A stretch of 64,000 nucleotides of DNA from Roseimicrobium sp. ORNL1. GTDB lineage: Bacteria; Verrucomicrobiota; Verrucomicrobiia; Verrucomicrobiales; Verrucomicrobiaceae. This document shows, piece by piece, positions 16,398-24,754 of this stretch. Both the position numbers and the translations under genes were made by a program. Under the pieces are notes generated by a model. The model searched no databases. It had not been told where the DNA came from and worked only from the letters and a program-made list of their open reading frames with translations. The DNA lies in NCBI RefSeq assembly GCF_011044495.1, contig NZ_CP049143.1, positions 4,402,001 to 4,466,000 of the forward strand, in the 5' to 3' direction. Numbering within the stretch: position 1 is the stretch's first letter; the number at the start of each line of letters is the position of its first letter.

Positions 16398-18476
16398 ATG
16401 AAGTTTACATTTTCCCTTTCTTCCCTTCGCAAGCTCCTGTCAGTGGTTGGACTTGGGTGTCTTACAGTAAGCGGCAGCATAACCCACGGCGCCCCAGCAA
16501 CGTCCCATGACCTCGTGGTGTATGGCGGCACGCCGGGTGGCATTGCCTGCGCGATCGCGGCAGCACGAGAAGGGAAATCCGTGCTGCTGCTGGAGACCAC
16601 GAAACATCTCGGCGGCCTGACGACCGGCGGGCTCTCTCACACAGACGTGGGCCCGCGTCCGGAACTCATCGGCGGCATCGCGAAGGAGTTCTTCACCCAG
16701 GCGGATGCCCTCTACGCCGACCCCAAGCGCACGGCCTCGAAGGATTTTTGGTACCAGGAGCCTCACATCGCGGAGAAGGCCTTCACCACCATGCTGCAGG
16801 AGGCGAAGGTGGAGGTGATCTTCGGCGCGCGCGTGAAGAGTGTGGAGAAGAAGGAGGCTCGCATATCCTCCATCACTACCCTGGACGGCAAGACCTATGC
16901 CGGGCGCATCTTCGTGGATGCCAGCTACGAAGGGGACGTGATGGCGCTCGCCAAGGTGGACTTCTACGTGGGCCGCGAAGGTCGTGAGGCCTTTGATGAA
17001 CCCCTGGCCGGCTTCCGCCCCGCGCCGTTTCGTTTCCGTGAGCAAGAATACATGGCCAGCCCCGACAGGAAATACACGCACGGCACACCAGCCAAGATGT
17101 CCGCCTATGGGAAGGACGGCAAACTGCTGCCCGGCATCAACACCGAGTGGCCGGAACTAGGCGCCGCTGACAACAAGTCCCAAGCCTACAACTTCCGCGT
17201 CATCCTCACGAACAACGCTGCCAATCGCCTGCCCATTCCCAAGCCCGCGAACTACGACCCGCTGAGGTATGAGATTCTAGACCGCATCATCGATGCCTTC
17301 CCCGGCGTGAAGTATGAAAAGCTGGTCTTCCTCGGCGCGCTGCCGAACCAGAAGTTCGACGCGAATGCCAGCGGCCTCGTGCAAGGGACGGACCATGTGG
17401 GCGGCAACGTGGACTACCCGGACGGGGACTACGCCACGCGGGACCGCATCTGGCAGGACCACCGCGAGTATGTGCAGGGCTTCCTCTGGTTCCTCGCGAA
17501 TGACCCACGCGTACCCGCCGACCTGCGCGCCCAGGCCAGCGAGTACGGACTGGCGAAGGACGAGTTCACCGACAACGAGAACTGGCCCTACCAGCTCTAT
17601 GTCCGCGAAGCCCGACGCATGCGCGGCCAGTACGTGATGAGCCAGCGCGATTGCCAGAAGGCCATCACCAAGCCGGACAGCATCGGCATGGGCGCCTTCA
17701 TTCTGGACTCCCACGCCGTGCAGCGGCTCGTGGACAAGGAAGGCTTCGTCATCGACGAGGGAAACTTCGACATTCCCGTTCGTCCCTACCAGATTCCGTA
17801 CCGCAGCGTGACGCCGAAGAAGGAGCAGTGCACGAACCTGCTGGTGCCCGTGGCCCTGTCTGCCACCCATGTGACCTATGGGTCGATTCGCATGGAGCCG
17901 CAGTTCATGATCCTGGGGCACTCCACCGGGGTGGCCGCCGCCATGGCGCTGGAGAAGTACATCCCGGTGCAGGATGTGGATATGGCTGCGCTGCGTGCGA
18001 AGCTGGTGGCTCAGGGGCAAGTGCTGGAACTCGCTTCGCTGGCAAATCTCACACTGGCAGAAAACCTGGAGGGCATTGTGGTCGACGACGAAGCCGCCAC
18101 TTACGAAGGAAGCTGGACGGCCAGCGGCTATGGGGACCCCATCGATGGCACCAGTCACAACGACGGCGACGGCAGCAAAGGCAAGCTCAGCGCCCGTTTC
18201 GAGACCACCCTTCCCGAAAGCGGGACCTACGAGGTACGCCTCGCCTATTCCTCCGCCCCCAACCGCGCCAACAACGTCCCCGTGAAAGTGGAGCACGCCA
18301 AGGGCAGCGACACGGTGGAGGTGAACCAGCAGAAGGCCCCTCCCGTGGAGAAGTACTTCGCCTCACTTGGCCAGTTCGAGTTCACCAAGGACAAGCCCGC
18401 CGTGGTCACGGTGAGCAACGAAGGGACCAAGGGCTTCGTGACGGTGGATGCGGTGCAGTGGGTGCGGGTGAAGTAG
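16398..18476 (+). CDS. Secreted FAD-dependent oxidoreductase (FAD_oxidored/xanthan-lyase-associated family)
   Basis: 692 aa from the ATG at 16398 (an in-frame ATG at 16362 adds 12 residues without a better signal). A Sec signal with a hydrophobic core at residues 12-28 ends near THGA. The FAD-binding motif is DLVVYGGTPGGIACAIAAAREGKSVLLLE at about residues 37-65, followed by HLGGLTTGGLSHTDVG, the typical FAD_oxidored start found in planctomycete and verrucomicrobial exported oxidoreductases. The last 130 residues (from about VDDEAATYEGSWTASG to FVTVDAVQWVRVK) are a golvesin-like/xanthan-lyase CBM-type beta domain. It is likely periplasmic and acts on carbohydrate or an organic substrate, but the reaction is unproven. 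Confidence 0.88.
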   Translation: MKFTFSLSSLRKLLSVVGLGCLTVSGSITHGAPATSHDLVVYGGTPGGIACAIAAAREGKSVLLLETTKHLGGLTTGGLSHTDVGPRPELIGGIAKEFFTQADALYADPKRTASKDFWYQEPHIAEKAFTTMLQEAKVEVIFGARVKSVEKKEARISSITTLDGKTYAGRIFVDASYEGDVMALAKVDFYVGREGREAFDEPLAGFRPAPFRFREQEYMASPDRKYTHGTPAKMSAYGKDGKLLPGINTEWPELGAADNKSQAYNFRVILTNNAANRLPIPKPANYDPLRYEILDRIIDAFPGVKYEKLVFLGALPNQKFDANASGLVQGTDHVGGNVDYPDGDYATRDRIWQDHREYVQGFLWFLANDPRVPADLRAQASEYGLAKDEFTDNENWPYQLYVREARRMRGQYVMSQRDCQKAITKPDSIGMGAFILDSHAVQRLVDKEGFVIDEGNFDIPVRPYQIPYRSVTPKKEQCTNLLVPVALSATHVTYGSIRMEPQFMILGHSTGVAAAMALEKYIPVQDVDMAALRAKLVAQGQVLELASLANLTLAENLEGIVVDDEAATYEGSWTASGYGDPIDGTSHNDGDGSKGKLSARFETTLPESGTYEVRLAYSSAPNRANNVPVKVEHAKGSDTVEVNQQKAPPVEKYFASLGQFEFTKDKPAVVTVSNEGTKGFVTVDAVQWVRVK

Positions 18477-18481
18477 CCGCA

Positions 18482-18518
18482 AGAAAGTAGTCCGCCGAGC
18501 CTCGGCGGACTACTTTCT
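18482..18518. terminator. Perfect 18-bp palindrome between convergent genes (family D hairpin)
   Basis: AGAAAGTAGTCCGCCGAG (18482-18499) and its exact complement CTCGGCGGACTACTTTCT (18501-18518) flank one C. It begins 6 bases after the oxidoreductase stop and ends on the first base of the nth stop codon. Both strands end in CTTTCT, so a bidirectional terminator role is likely. The GC-rich core is shared with the element at 16115-16346. Confidence 0.7.
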
Positions 18519-19171
18519 CACGCCTTCTTCGTCTTCACCGCCTTCACCCGCTCGGGGAACAGCTCGCGGCAGATGGGACAGACGGTGCCATCACAGCCAC
18601 GGGCGGTGCAGTACTCGCGGCCGTAGTAGATGATCTGCAGGTGAAGTTTATTCCACGTCTCTTCCGGAAAAAGGCGCTTCAAATCCCTCTCTGTCTGCGC
18701 CACAGACTTACCGTCACTGAGCTTCCAGCGCTGGGCCAGGCGGTGGATGTGGGTGTCCACGGGGAAGCTTGGAACAGCGAAGGACTGGGCCATGACGACT
18801 TGGGCGGTCTTGTGGCCGACGCCGGGGAGTTCCTCTAGGGCTTCCAGATCTGCGGGCACCTCGCCGTTGTGCTTTTCCACCAAAATGCGTGAAAGGTTGG
18901 AAATTGCCTTGGCTTTCTGGGGACTAAGCCCGCACGGACGGATGATGGCCTGGATTTCGTCCACCGGCACCTTCATCATTTTCTGGGGGGTACGCGCCAC
19001 GGCGAAGAGACTTGGCGTGACCAAGTTCACCCGGACATCCGTGCACTGGGCTGAGAGAAGCACCGCCACTAAGAGGGTGTAGGAATCCGTGTGGTCGAGC
19101 GGGATCGGCGGGTTCGGGTAAAGCTCGGAGAGGCGGGTGAGGACGTGGGCGGCGCGTTCGTTCTTGGTCAC
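18518..19171 (-). CDS. nth: Endonuclease III, unusual Fe-S loop
   Basis: 217 aa. A DNA glycosylase/AP lyase of base-excision repair. The helix-hairpin-helix ELPGVGHKTAQVVM (115-127) contains the catalytic Lys121, and FPVDTHIHRLAQRW carries the catalytic Asp139. The C-terminal cysteine cluster is C188-x4-C193-x4-C198-x2-C201 (YCTARGCDGTVCPIC) instead of the canonical Cx6Cx2Cx5C, so four cysteines are present but spaced differently. It is convergent with the FAD oxidoreductase and shares a palindrome at the junction. Confidence 0.92.
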   Translation of the reverse strand: MTKNERAAHVLTRLSELYPNPPIPLDHTDSYTLLVAVLLSAQCTDVRVNLVTPSLFAVARTPQKMMKVPVDEIQAIIRPCGLSPQKAKAISNLSRILVEKHNGEVPADLEALEELPGVGHKTAQVVMAQSFAVPSFPVDTHIHRLAQRWKLSDGKSVAQTERDLKRLFPEETWNKLHLQIIYYGREYCTARGCDGTVCPICRELFPERVKAVKTKKA

Positions 19172-19257
19172 GGCCTCATGCTAGGTGGATTGGCCCACGG
19201 TGAAACTGGAAAGTCGGACGAGGCGACTTCGCGGGCAGAAAGGACGGTCACGTGCGC

Positions 19258-19629
19258 TTATTTCCGCCGGGGGATTTCGCCATGAAGCTCAAGCTGATAG
19301 GCCAAAACAATGACGAGGGCCAGGCTCAGAAGGTAAAAGACACTCCAGCAGGCAACTCCAAACCAATACCCCAAAGGATCTTTCTCGCGCTCGAACGTGC
19401 CCCAATTGTCCTCATGCCTTCCCTCCCGCAATGACCGGGTCACCACAGCTCCGGGCACAAATCCAAACACCAGCGGGACCAGATACAGCCAAGTGAACTT
19501 CTGGGTGATGATACAAGCCACCAGGATGGCCAATACATGCGGAGCCAGCACCAAAATCATGGTGCGAGGACGACGCCAAAGCTCCCGGATAGGCCGCGCG
19601 GGATCAGAGATGGGCAGGCCCCACCTCAC
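19258..19629 (-). CDS. Small integral membrane protein (123 aa)
   Basis: Not recognised. I chose the GTG at 19629, preceded by GGAG and placed 1 base after the stop of the 3D-lipoprotein gene (19631); a TTG at 19647 is also possible. The segments MILVLAPHVLAILVACIITQ, FTWLYLVPLVFGFVPGAVV and GYWFGVACWSVFYLLSLALVIVLAY are three or four predicted helices, with a charged hydrophilic loop (SLREGRHEDNWGTFEREKD) between them. It is probably translationally coupled to the lipoprotein gene upstream. Confidence 0.6.
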   Translation of the reverse strand: MRWGLPISDPARPIRELWRRPRTMILVLAPHVLAILVACIITQKFTWLYLVPLVFGFVPGAVVTRSLREGRHEDNWGTFEREKDPLGYWFGVACWSVFYLLSLALVIVLAYQLELHGEIPRRK

Positions 19630-19630
19630 T

Positions 19631-20110
19631 CTACGAGCTCCGCTCAATCCGCTTCACCATCTGTTGGATGTGAGGGTACTTCATGCGGGGCTTCATGATT
19701 TCCACGCTCTTGTTGAAGGAGCCCCACTTGAGCACGCTGATGTTCACCTGTTTGGCACCCCACTGGTTCATGGCGGCCTTGCTGGGTTTGTACAGATCGA
19801 TAGTATTGGTGCCAACGAGCGCGGAACCGTAGTCATCCACCTCGTAGAGGTAGGGTTCGCCCTCAATCTTGAAGACCGTCCCGACAGGATACACGGACCA
19901 GTCGGTGGCTGCGCTGCGCACCTTGCCGTACTTCAGGGGTTCACCCGTGGCTGCCTTCGCTCCGTACTTCCGGTGGTCCGATTCGGAATGCGTGTACGCC
20001 GTGGTCTTGACCCCGTTGATACGCTTAGCATTCGCAAGCTTGGTGCTGCTGCAAGAAACGCAGCCCACGCAAAGCGCCGCCAGTCCGAGAAGACGAAGGA
20101 TGTTCAGCAT
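19631..20110 (-). CDS. Lipoprotein with 3D (MltA-type) domain, copy 1
   Basis: 159 aa. The N-terminus MLNILRLLGLAALCVGCVSCSS has a lipobox (CVGC or CVSC) and suggests an acylated lipoprotein. The pattern VKTTAYTHSESDHRKYGAK, WSVYPVGTVFKI, then VDDYGSALVGTNTIDLYKP is a 3D domain (three conserved aspartates) as in MltA-type lytic transglycosylases and related cell-wall proteins. It lacks the other MltA domain, so its activity is uncertain. It is a tandem paralogue of the gene at 20316-20825, and the next gene (19258-19629) follows after 1 base. Confidence 0.85.
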   Translation of the reverse strand: MLNILRLLGLAALCVGCVSCSSTKLANAKRINGVKTTAYTHSESDHRKYGAKAATGEPLKYGKVRSAATDWSVYPVGTVFKIEGEPYLYEVDDYGSALVGTNTIDLYKPSKAAMNQWGAKQVNISVLKWGSFNKSVEIMKPRMKYPHIQQMVKRIERSS

Positions 20111-20315
20111 AGATTAATTAACTTCTCTAAAGTGGTTCCCCATTTTGCCGGAAGCGTCGAAAAGCGTCAACCTTTAAAATCTAAGGGGAAGTTTGGGTTA
20201 GACAAGCGTGCAATACACCAAAAAACAAGCGGGAGAGCAAACTCACATCTGGCTCAGCCAGAGCAAATTATACTCTCCCGCTGAGCGCCGGCGCGGAGGC
20301 GGGCGCAAGGGAGGG

Positions 20316-20825
20316 TTAAGAGTTAGCAGGCGTCGTGCCGCGCTCGATCTTTTCGACCATTTCTCGTACGTGAGAATTGCGTTTTTCGCGGGGCTTCATG
20401 ATGGCCAGACTCTTCGTAAAGGAGCCCCACTTGATCACATTGATGTTCACACGCCGGACGCCCCACTTGTTCATGGTAGCCCGGGTGGGCTTGTAGAGGT
20501 CGATGGTTTCCGTGCCCACAAGCGCGGAACCGTAGTCGTCCACCTCATAAGTGTAGGGCTCGCCCTCGATCTGGAAAACAGTGCCTACCGGGTAAACGGA
20601 CCAGTCGGCAGCGGCGCTGCGGACGGTTCCGAATTTGAGCTTGCTGCCAGCGGCGGTCTTGACGCCATGCACGAGGTGGTCACTCTCGGAATGGGTGTAG
20701 GCGGTGGTCTTGACGTCCTGGAGGCGCTGGGGGCGCGGGGCGGACGGGTTACCGGCTACGGGGCTGGAGCAGGAGGCGGTGCACGCGCTGATTACGATCA
20801 GAGCGGAGAGTCGACTTACGAGCAT
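20316..20825 (-). CDS. Lipoprotein with 3D (MltA-type) domain, copy 2
   Basis: 169 aa from the ATG at 20825. A hydrophobic N-terminus ending ISACTASCSS provides a lipobox. The core has the same VKTTAYTHSESDH...WSVYPVGTVFQI...VDDYGSALVGTETIDLYKP blocks as the gene at 19631-20110, with about 60-70% identity by eye over the domain. The three-Asp (3D) pattern is intact. The C-terminus is a basic helix (KPREKRNSHVREMVEKIERG). It is likely a periplasmic peptidoglycan-related protein. It is divergent from the uracil-DNA glycosylase at 20993, with a 167-base gap that should contain both promoters. Confidence 0.86.
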   Translation of the reverse strand: MLVSRLSALIVISACTASCSSPVAGNPSAPRPQRLQDVKTTAYTHSESDHLVHGVKTAAGSKLKFGTVRSAAADWSVYPVGTVFQIEGEPYTYEVDDYGSALVGTETIDLYKPTRATMNKWGVRRVNINVIKWGSFTKSLAIMKPREKRNSHVREMVEKIERGTTPANS

Positions 20826-20992
20826 CAGTTCATTTCGGGTTGTTAGACTCACTCTGCCGTCTGGCAGGGCGGACGGAGAGCTTCCCACCCCTCCCCCCCC
20901 TGTCAACTGCAAATGGCACGACGGAAACGCTTGACTTAGAGCCAAAACGGGTTCGGGATGAGGCTGGAAAACGCCCTCTTTTTTCTCGATCC

Positions 20993-21970
20993 ATGCCCGT
21001 GTCCTCCCCCCTGCTGCAAGAGTACTTGAACCAGCTCTCCGCCCGAGGAGTGACCCACGTGGCACTCACCGACGAGGCGCGCGCGGTGCTGTCGACGGCA
21101 ACGGCGCGGGGAGCTCGCCAGTCCCCATCCACACCCGCCCCCTCTCCCGCAGTCGGACCGGTCGGGCGAGGCCCGATACCGGGCGGGTCGCCATCACCTT
21201 CCTCCACCGCCTCCCCCCGGTCGGCGGAGGCCATGTCCGCCCAACGTTCTTCCCCGACGGGCACCCCTCTTCGCCCCACCCAGCCGACATCAGCGACCGC
21301 CGACTCCGCCACCGCTCCCACCCGCTCCAAGCGCGAGCTGCTGGATGAGCTGGCCCGCGAGGCGGAAAACAGCCAGCCAGCCCGCGACCTAGGCACCTTG
21401 CGGGATGTCATGGTCTTCGCCGTGGGGAACCCAGACGCGGACATCATGTTCATCGGCGAGGCGCCGGGCGCAGAAGAGGAGAAGCAGCGCGAGCCCTTTG
21501 TGGGACCCGCCGGCCAGCTCCTGACCAAGATCATCCAGGCCATGGGCCTCCGCCGGAGCGAGGTCTACATCAGCAACGTGTGCAAGTTCCGCCCGAAGAT
21601 CGATGACGGCCGGATGCAGGGCAGCAAGAATCGGGCGCCCACCACCGGAGAGATGCTGGCCTGCCAGCCGTACATCATGGCGGAGATCAATATCATCAAG
21701 CCGAGGGCCATCGTCTGTCTCGGCGCCACCGCCTCCACCGGCCTGGGAATCGAGGGCACGGTGGGCAGATTGCGCGGCCGGATTCAGGAATGGCGCGGAC
21801 ATCCGCTGGCGGTCACCTACCACCCCAGCTACCTCCTCCGCCGCGAGGCCGAGGACGGCGGCGGCCTGGCGGAGAAGCGCCTGGTCTGGGAGGACATGAT
21901 GCGCGTGATGGAGACCGTGGGCCTCCCGATTTCCGACAAGCAGCGGGGGTACTTCAGCCGGGCGCGGTAG
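20993..21970 (+). CDS. Uracil-DNA glycosylase, family-4-like, lacking the N-terminal Fe-S cysteines
   Basis: 325 aa from the ATG at 20993. Residues about 30-115 are Pro/Ser/Thr-rich and look disordered. The catalytic domain starts about residue 135 with [38 protein letters not shown], the family-4 motif A, and ends with [12 protein letters not shown] (motif B). Family-4 enzymes coordinate a 4Fe-4S cluster with two Cys before motif A and two after; here the segment before motif A ([14 protein letters not shown]) contains no cysteine, and later ones are only ISNVCKF and LACQPY. The cluster is therefore probably absent or altered. It is likely DNA repair or a nucleic-acid-binding relative. Confidence 0.85.
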   Translation: MPVSSPLLQEYLNQLSARGVTHVALTDEARAVLSTATARGARQSPSTPAPSPAVGPVGRGPIPGGSPSPSSTASPRSAEAMSAQRSSPTGTPLRPTQPTSATADSATAPTRSKRELLDELAREAENSQPARDLGTLRDVMVFAVGNPDADIMFIGEAPGAEEEKQREPFVGPAGQLLTKIIQAMGLRRSEVYISNVCKFRPKIDDGRMQGSKNRAPTTGEMLACQPYIMAEINIIKPRAIVCLGATASTGLGIEGTVGRLRGRIQEWRGHPLAVTYHPSYLLRREAEDGGGLAEKRLVWEDMMRVMETVGLPISDKQRGYFSRAR

Positions 21971-22012
21971 TGCCCAGATCGTTTCCGAGCAGTTCCGGCT
22001 CCAGCCAGATCA

Positions 22013-22522
22013 CTAAAGCGCGTCCGCCCCAAGAGATTTGCCGGTGGGAAACAATCCCAACCCGTGGCCTATTCTTTGCAGCGCAGTAACTCTCGTTGCC
22101 CGGCATTGCACCAACCCTCCGCGGAGCGATGGCAGGGAGTAGCGTCCGGCATATGCCAGAAGTCCCGGGAAAGATGGTCCGTCAGCCGCAGTCCCGCCTG
22201 TTGAAGCTAGGCACCAGATGTCGAGCTGGGAACCACCCGACGTGGGCCTGATCTCGTACTTCAGGCTTCCACGGTAGGCTGATGTTGCCTCGGCCAAACT
22301 CGTGGCACCAGGCCATCGTTTCTGCACCAGGTGGGAATCAGCAGATTCGAACGTGGCAAATTTGATGAACGCGAGCACATGCTGCTCCTCTTCGGTAGAA
22401 GACAAGGTGTACTGGGCATGCCCGACGAAGTCTGGACATGTCTTGCCGCGATGGTACCCGACCAGAAGCAGGCAACCGGCGAGCGTCAAAACTACGGCTG
22501 AGATTCGCAAGGCGTATTTCAT
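22013..22522 (-). CDS. Hypothetical membrane-anchored protein (169 aa)
   Basis: Not recognised. The N-terminus MKYALRISAVVLTLAGCLLLVGYHRGK is a single hydrophobic anchor or signal (TLAGC could be a lipobox). The next part (FVGHAQYTLSSTEEEQHVLAFIKFATFESADSHLVQ) looks like a folded extracytoplasmic domain; the C-terminal third is less protein-like. It is convergent with the glycosylase gene, 43 bases apart, and could be a singleton. Confidence 0.5.
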   Translation of the reverse strand: MKYALRISAVVLTLAGCLLLVGYHRGKTCPDFVGHAQYTLSSTEEEQHVLAFIKFATFESADSHLVQKRWPGATSLAEATSAYRGSLKYEIRPTSGGSQLDIWCLASTGGTAADGPSFPGLLAYAGRYSLPSLRGGLVQCRATRVTALQRIGHGLGLFPTGKSLGADAL

Positions 22523-22862
22523 CAGTTGTCGCAGCCTGCCGATTGATAGCCAACCTCCGCAACCTTCTTAAAGCCCCTTGTGGACGGACGTGTGCACAAC
22601 CATTGCACTACCACAACAGCAACCCCGTAGCCAAGAGCAACCGCGGCAATTTGGAGAAATGGGCGTGTCACGAAGGTGTCTCACACTTCCCGGGAGCGGT
22701 GGCACTCGCTGACCTGGCCGCCAATGCCCAGGAAGTCTGACATCCAACGATGGCCGGCGCGTCGTGGACGAGCTCGTGTTCCTTCAATGCGGCCATGCCC
22801 CATGTGCCAGACATGTCACATTCCCCCTTTTCCACGCCGCGCTTCCCTGCGCAGACTGCGGC
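22523..22862. other. Gap between the hypothetical gene and ppk2, nothing clear
   Basis: 340 bases between divergent genes. It should carry promoters for both. The frames that cross it give only weak, low-quality translations, and I found no clear hairpin repeat or RNA gene. The last 90 bases before 22863 include a long open extension of the ppk2 frame, which lacks family similarity. Confidence 0.35.
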
Positions 22863-23858
22863 ATGGCGAAGAAGAAAGCGATCCCCGCAAAGGCGAAGAA
22901 GACTCCCTCCAAAAAGAGCGCAGCGAAATCCCCGCCCAAATCCAAAGCCACAAAGGCGGCGGATGACTACTCCGACCTGTACGCCCGCATTCACCAGGAG
23001 GTGATCGATGGCGTGGATGAGGAGCTGGAAATGGAACTGGAGGACCTGAGCGAGGAGCGCCCCAGCACGGACCAGAGCGAGCGGGCTGCATTCCGCCGGC
23101 ACTATTTCAAGGAGCTTCACCGGCTGCAAATCGAGCTGGTGCGCCTGCAGGACTGGGTCTCCAAGACCAAGCACAAGCTGGTGGTCATCTTTGAGGGACG
23201 CGATGCCGCCGGAAAGGGTGGCGCCATCAAGCGTATCACGCAGCGACTCAATCCTCGTGTCGCTCGTGTGGCCGCCCTCCCCGCCCCCACGGAACGCGAA
23301 CGGACGCAGTGGTACTTCCAGCGCTATGTGTCCCACCTGCCCGCGGCCGGCGAGATCGTGCTCTTTGACCGGAGCTGGTACAACCGTGCCGGTGTGGAAA
23401 AGGTGATGGGCTTCTGCACGGACGTGGAACTGGAGGAGTTCTTCCGTTCGGTGCCGGAGTTTGAGAAGATGCTCGTGCGCTCCGGCATCCAGCTCATCAA
23501 ATACTGGTTCTCCGTGCCCGATGACGAGCAGGAGTTCCGCTTTCACTGCCGCATTCATGACCCGCTGAAGCAGTGGAAACTCAGCCCCATGGACCTGGAA
23601 TCCCGCCGCCGCTGGGAGGCCTACACCAAGGCGAAGGAAATCATGCTGTCCCGCACCCACATTCTGGAAGCTCCGTGGTGGGTGGTGCCCTCCGAGGACA
23701 AAAAGAAAGGACGGCTCAACTGCATCAGCCATCTCTTGAGCCAGGTGCCGTATGAGACGGTGGACCACACGCCCATCAAGCTGCCGCCTCGTGTGCATAC
23801 GGATGGCTACAAGCGCCAGCCGGTACCGGCGAGCATGATCGTGCCGGAGAAGTATTGA
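22863..23858 (+). CDS. ppk2: Polyphosphate kinase 2
   Basis: 331 aa from the ATG at 22863 (the frame is open to 22764, but the extra residues do not look like protein). The first 32 residues are Lys/Ala-rich and probably disordered. The Walker A FEGRDAAGKGG (110-120) and Walker B-like DRSWYNR (169-175), the lid arginines in PTERERTQWYFQRYV, and KYWFSVPDDEQEFRF place it in the one-domain PPK2 class. It phosphorylates NDP or NMP with polyphosphate, or the reverse. It stands alone in the cytoplasm and is convergent with a hypothetical gene at the palindrome 23871-23900. Confidence 0.94.
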   Translation: MAKKKAIPAKAKKTPSKKSAAKSPPKSKATKAADDYSDLYARIHQEVIDGVDEELEMELEDLSEERPSTDQSERAAFRRHYFKELHRLQIELVRLQDWVSKTKHKLVVIFEGRDAAGKGGAIKRITQRLNPRVARVAALPAPTERERTQWYFQRYVSHLPAAGEIVLFDRSWYNRAGVEKVMGFCTDVELEEFFRSVPEFEKMLVRSGIQLIKYWFSVPDDEQEFRFHCRIHDPLKQWKLSPMDLESRRRWEAYTKAKEIMLSRTHILEAPWWVVPSEDKKKGRLNCISHLLSQVPYETVDHTPIKLPPRVHTDGYKRQPVPASMIVPEKY

Positions 23859-23870
23859 GAAACGCAGATC

Positions 23871-23900
23871 AACGTAGCTCGCTAACGCGAGCTACCTTGG
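23871..23900. repeat. Short palindrome (family C) between convergent genes
   Basis: AACGTAGCTCGC and GCGAGCTACCTT pair over 12 bases with one mismatch around TAAC, and start 12 bases after the ppk2 stop. The ends match the 29-bp-arm palindrome at 7274-7349. It overlaps the 3' end of the convergent gene (stop at 23892) and has no clear T-tail, so its role as a terminator is uncertain. Confidence 0.65.
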
Positions 23901-24347
23901 AGGTCCAACGGCCAACGCAGTCGAATAGGTGACGATGATGCTACTATGAGCTCCCTTGGGGTCGTACCCGGACCACACCCTCCCCCACTTGTAAGTCCAC
24001 CTCCGCCAAAACAAGCCGAGTGCCTTTCTGAGGAGTGCGTCATGGATCTTCTTCTTCGCCATTTCACGATCCAGGGTCCAGTCATCCCAAGAAGTGCCAT
24101 AGACTGCGTCTGCGCAGCCGATGGAAACCCTATCCAAGGTTCGGCCGTAGAATCCGAGAATACAACCAAAGGTATGGTCACCTAAAGCCACCGGCGGCAG
24201 TCGAAAGGAGCAATAGGGGCCATTCTTCACGACTTCTTCGCCCTGGGTCGCTTGGGCCGATGCCAGATATTCTCCACGAGTAAGGGAGGGGTCAATCCGC
24301 AACCCCTCATACGGAAGCAGCACCTGTCCTGATTTGGGATCAATCAT
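23892..24347 (-). CDS. Hypothetical protein (151 aa), possibly accessory or immunity-like
   Basis: Not recognised. Soluble, no signal, with aromatic-rich blocks (LPPVALGDHTFGCILGFYGRTLDRV, TSWDDWTLDREMAKK, LGLFWRRWTYKWGRVWSGYDPKG). The pattern of a single WD.W cluster and charged linker suggests a compact domain. It is the first of four small genes (23892-25980) on the minus strand that resemble an accessory island of unknown-function or immunity-type genes. Confidence 0.6.
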   Translation of the reverse strand: MIDPKSGQVLLPYEGLRIDPSLTRGEYLASAQATQGEEVVKNGPYCSFRLPPVALGDHTFGCILGFYGRTLDRVSIGCADAVYGTSWDDWTLDREMAKKKIHDALLRKALGLFWRRWTYKWGRVWSGYDPKGAHSSIIVTYSTALAVGPPR

Positions 24348-24365
24348 GACGTCCTCAAGTACTCA

Positions 24366-24728
24366 TCACTGCTTCCTCTTGTGTATCCCCAACCTGTTGC
24401 CATCCGGGTCCTCGATGATGGCAGCACGGCAGATCGGCATCTCGAAGGGCTCCATGGTAAAGGGGACCTGATGCTTCTTGAGGTGTGCGATGGCCTCTTC
24501 GAAGTCCTCCACTTCCAGCACGAGTTGGGCGCCATCGCTGGAGGGTTTCAGGAACGGCTCATTGCCGATACCCAGCGTATGCGGACCGATTTCGTATTCC
24601 ACATAGAACTGGCCACCTTCATTCATGAACATTCCGGGCGTGAGTCCGAGCACGCCTTCATAGAGGGCGCGGGAACGCTCAAGATTTGTAGAAGGGTAGA
24701 CGATGAAGGCGAACTCGAGAATCTTCAT
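24366..24728 (-). CDS. VOC (glyoxalase/bleomycin-resistance) superfamily protein
   Basis: 120 aa, the size of a single VOC subunit (two beta-alpha-beta-beta-beta modules). The start FAFIVYPSTNLERSRALYEGVLGL and the end ICRAAIIEDPDGNRLGIHKRK match the superfamily layout, in which the final E/H metal ligands sit in the second module. The usual first metal His is replaced by an Ala/Phe-rich start, so a metal-dependent activity is uncertain. It acts in the cytoplasm as an isomerase, dioxygenase or resistance protein; the substrate is unknown. Confidence 0.85.
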   Translation of the reverse strand: MKILEFAFIVYPSTNLERSRALYEGVLGLTPGMFMNEGGQFYVEYEIGPHTLGIGNEPFLKPSSDGAQLVLEVEDFEEAIAHLKKHQVPFTMEPFEMPICRAAIIEDPDGNRLGIHKRKQ

Positions 24729-24754
24729 GGCGAGTCATGGTTGAGGATGCCTTA

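Noticed and set aside
17277-18296. 339-aa open frame on the minus strand within the FAD oxidoreductase gene
   Set aside because: Antisense shadow; no motif and no start signal.
22660-22830. Minus-strand extension upstream of ppk2 that resembles a partial coding sequence
   Set aside because: It continues the ppk2 antisense frame and has no start signal; I could not support a gene.
22668-23798. 376-aa open frame on the minus strand opposite ppk2
   Set aside because: Antisense shadow of ppk2, which has Walker motifs.
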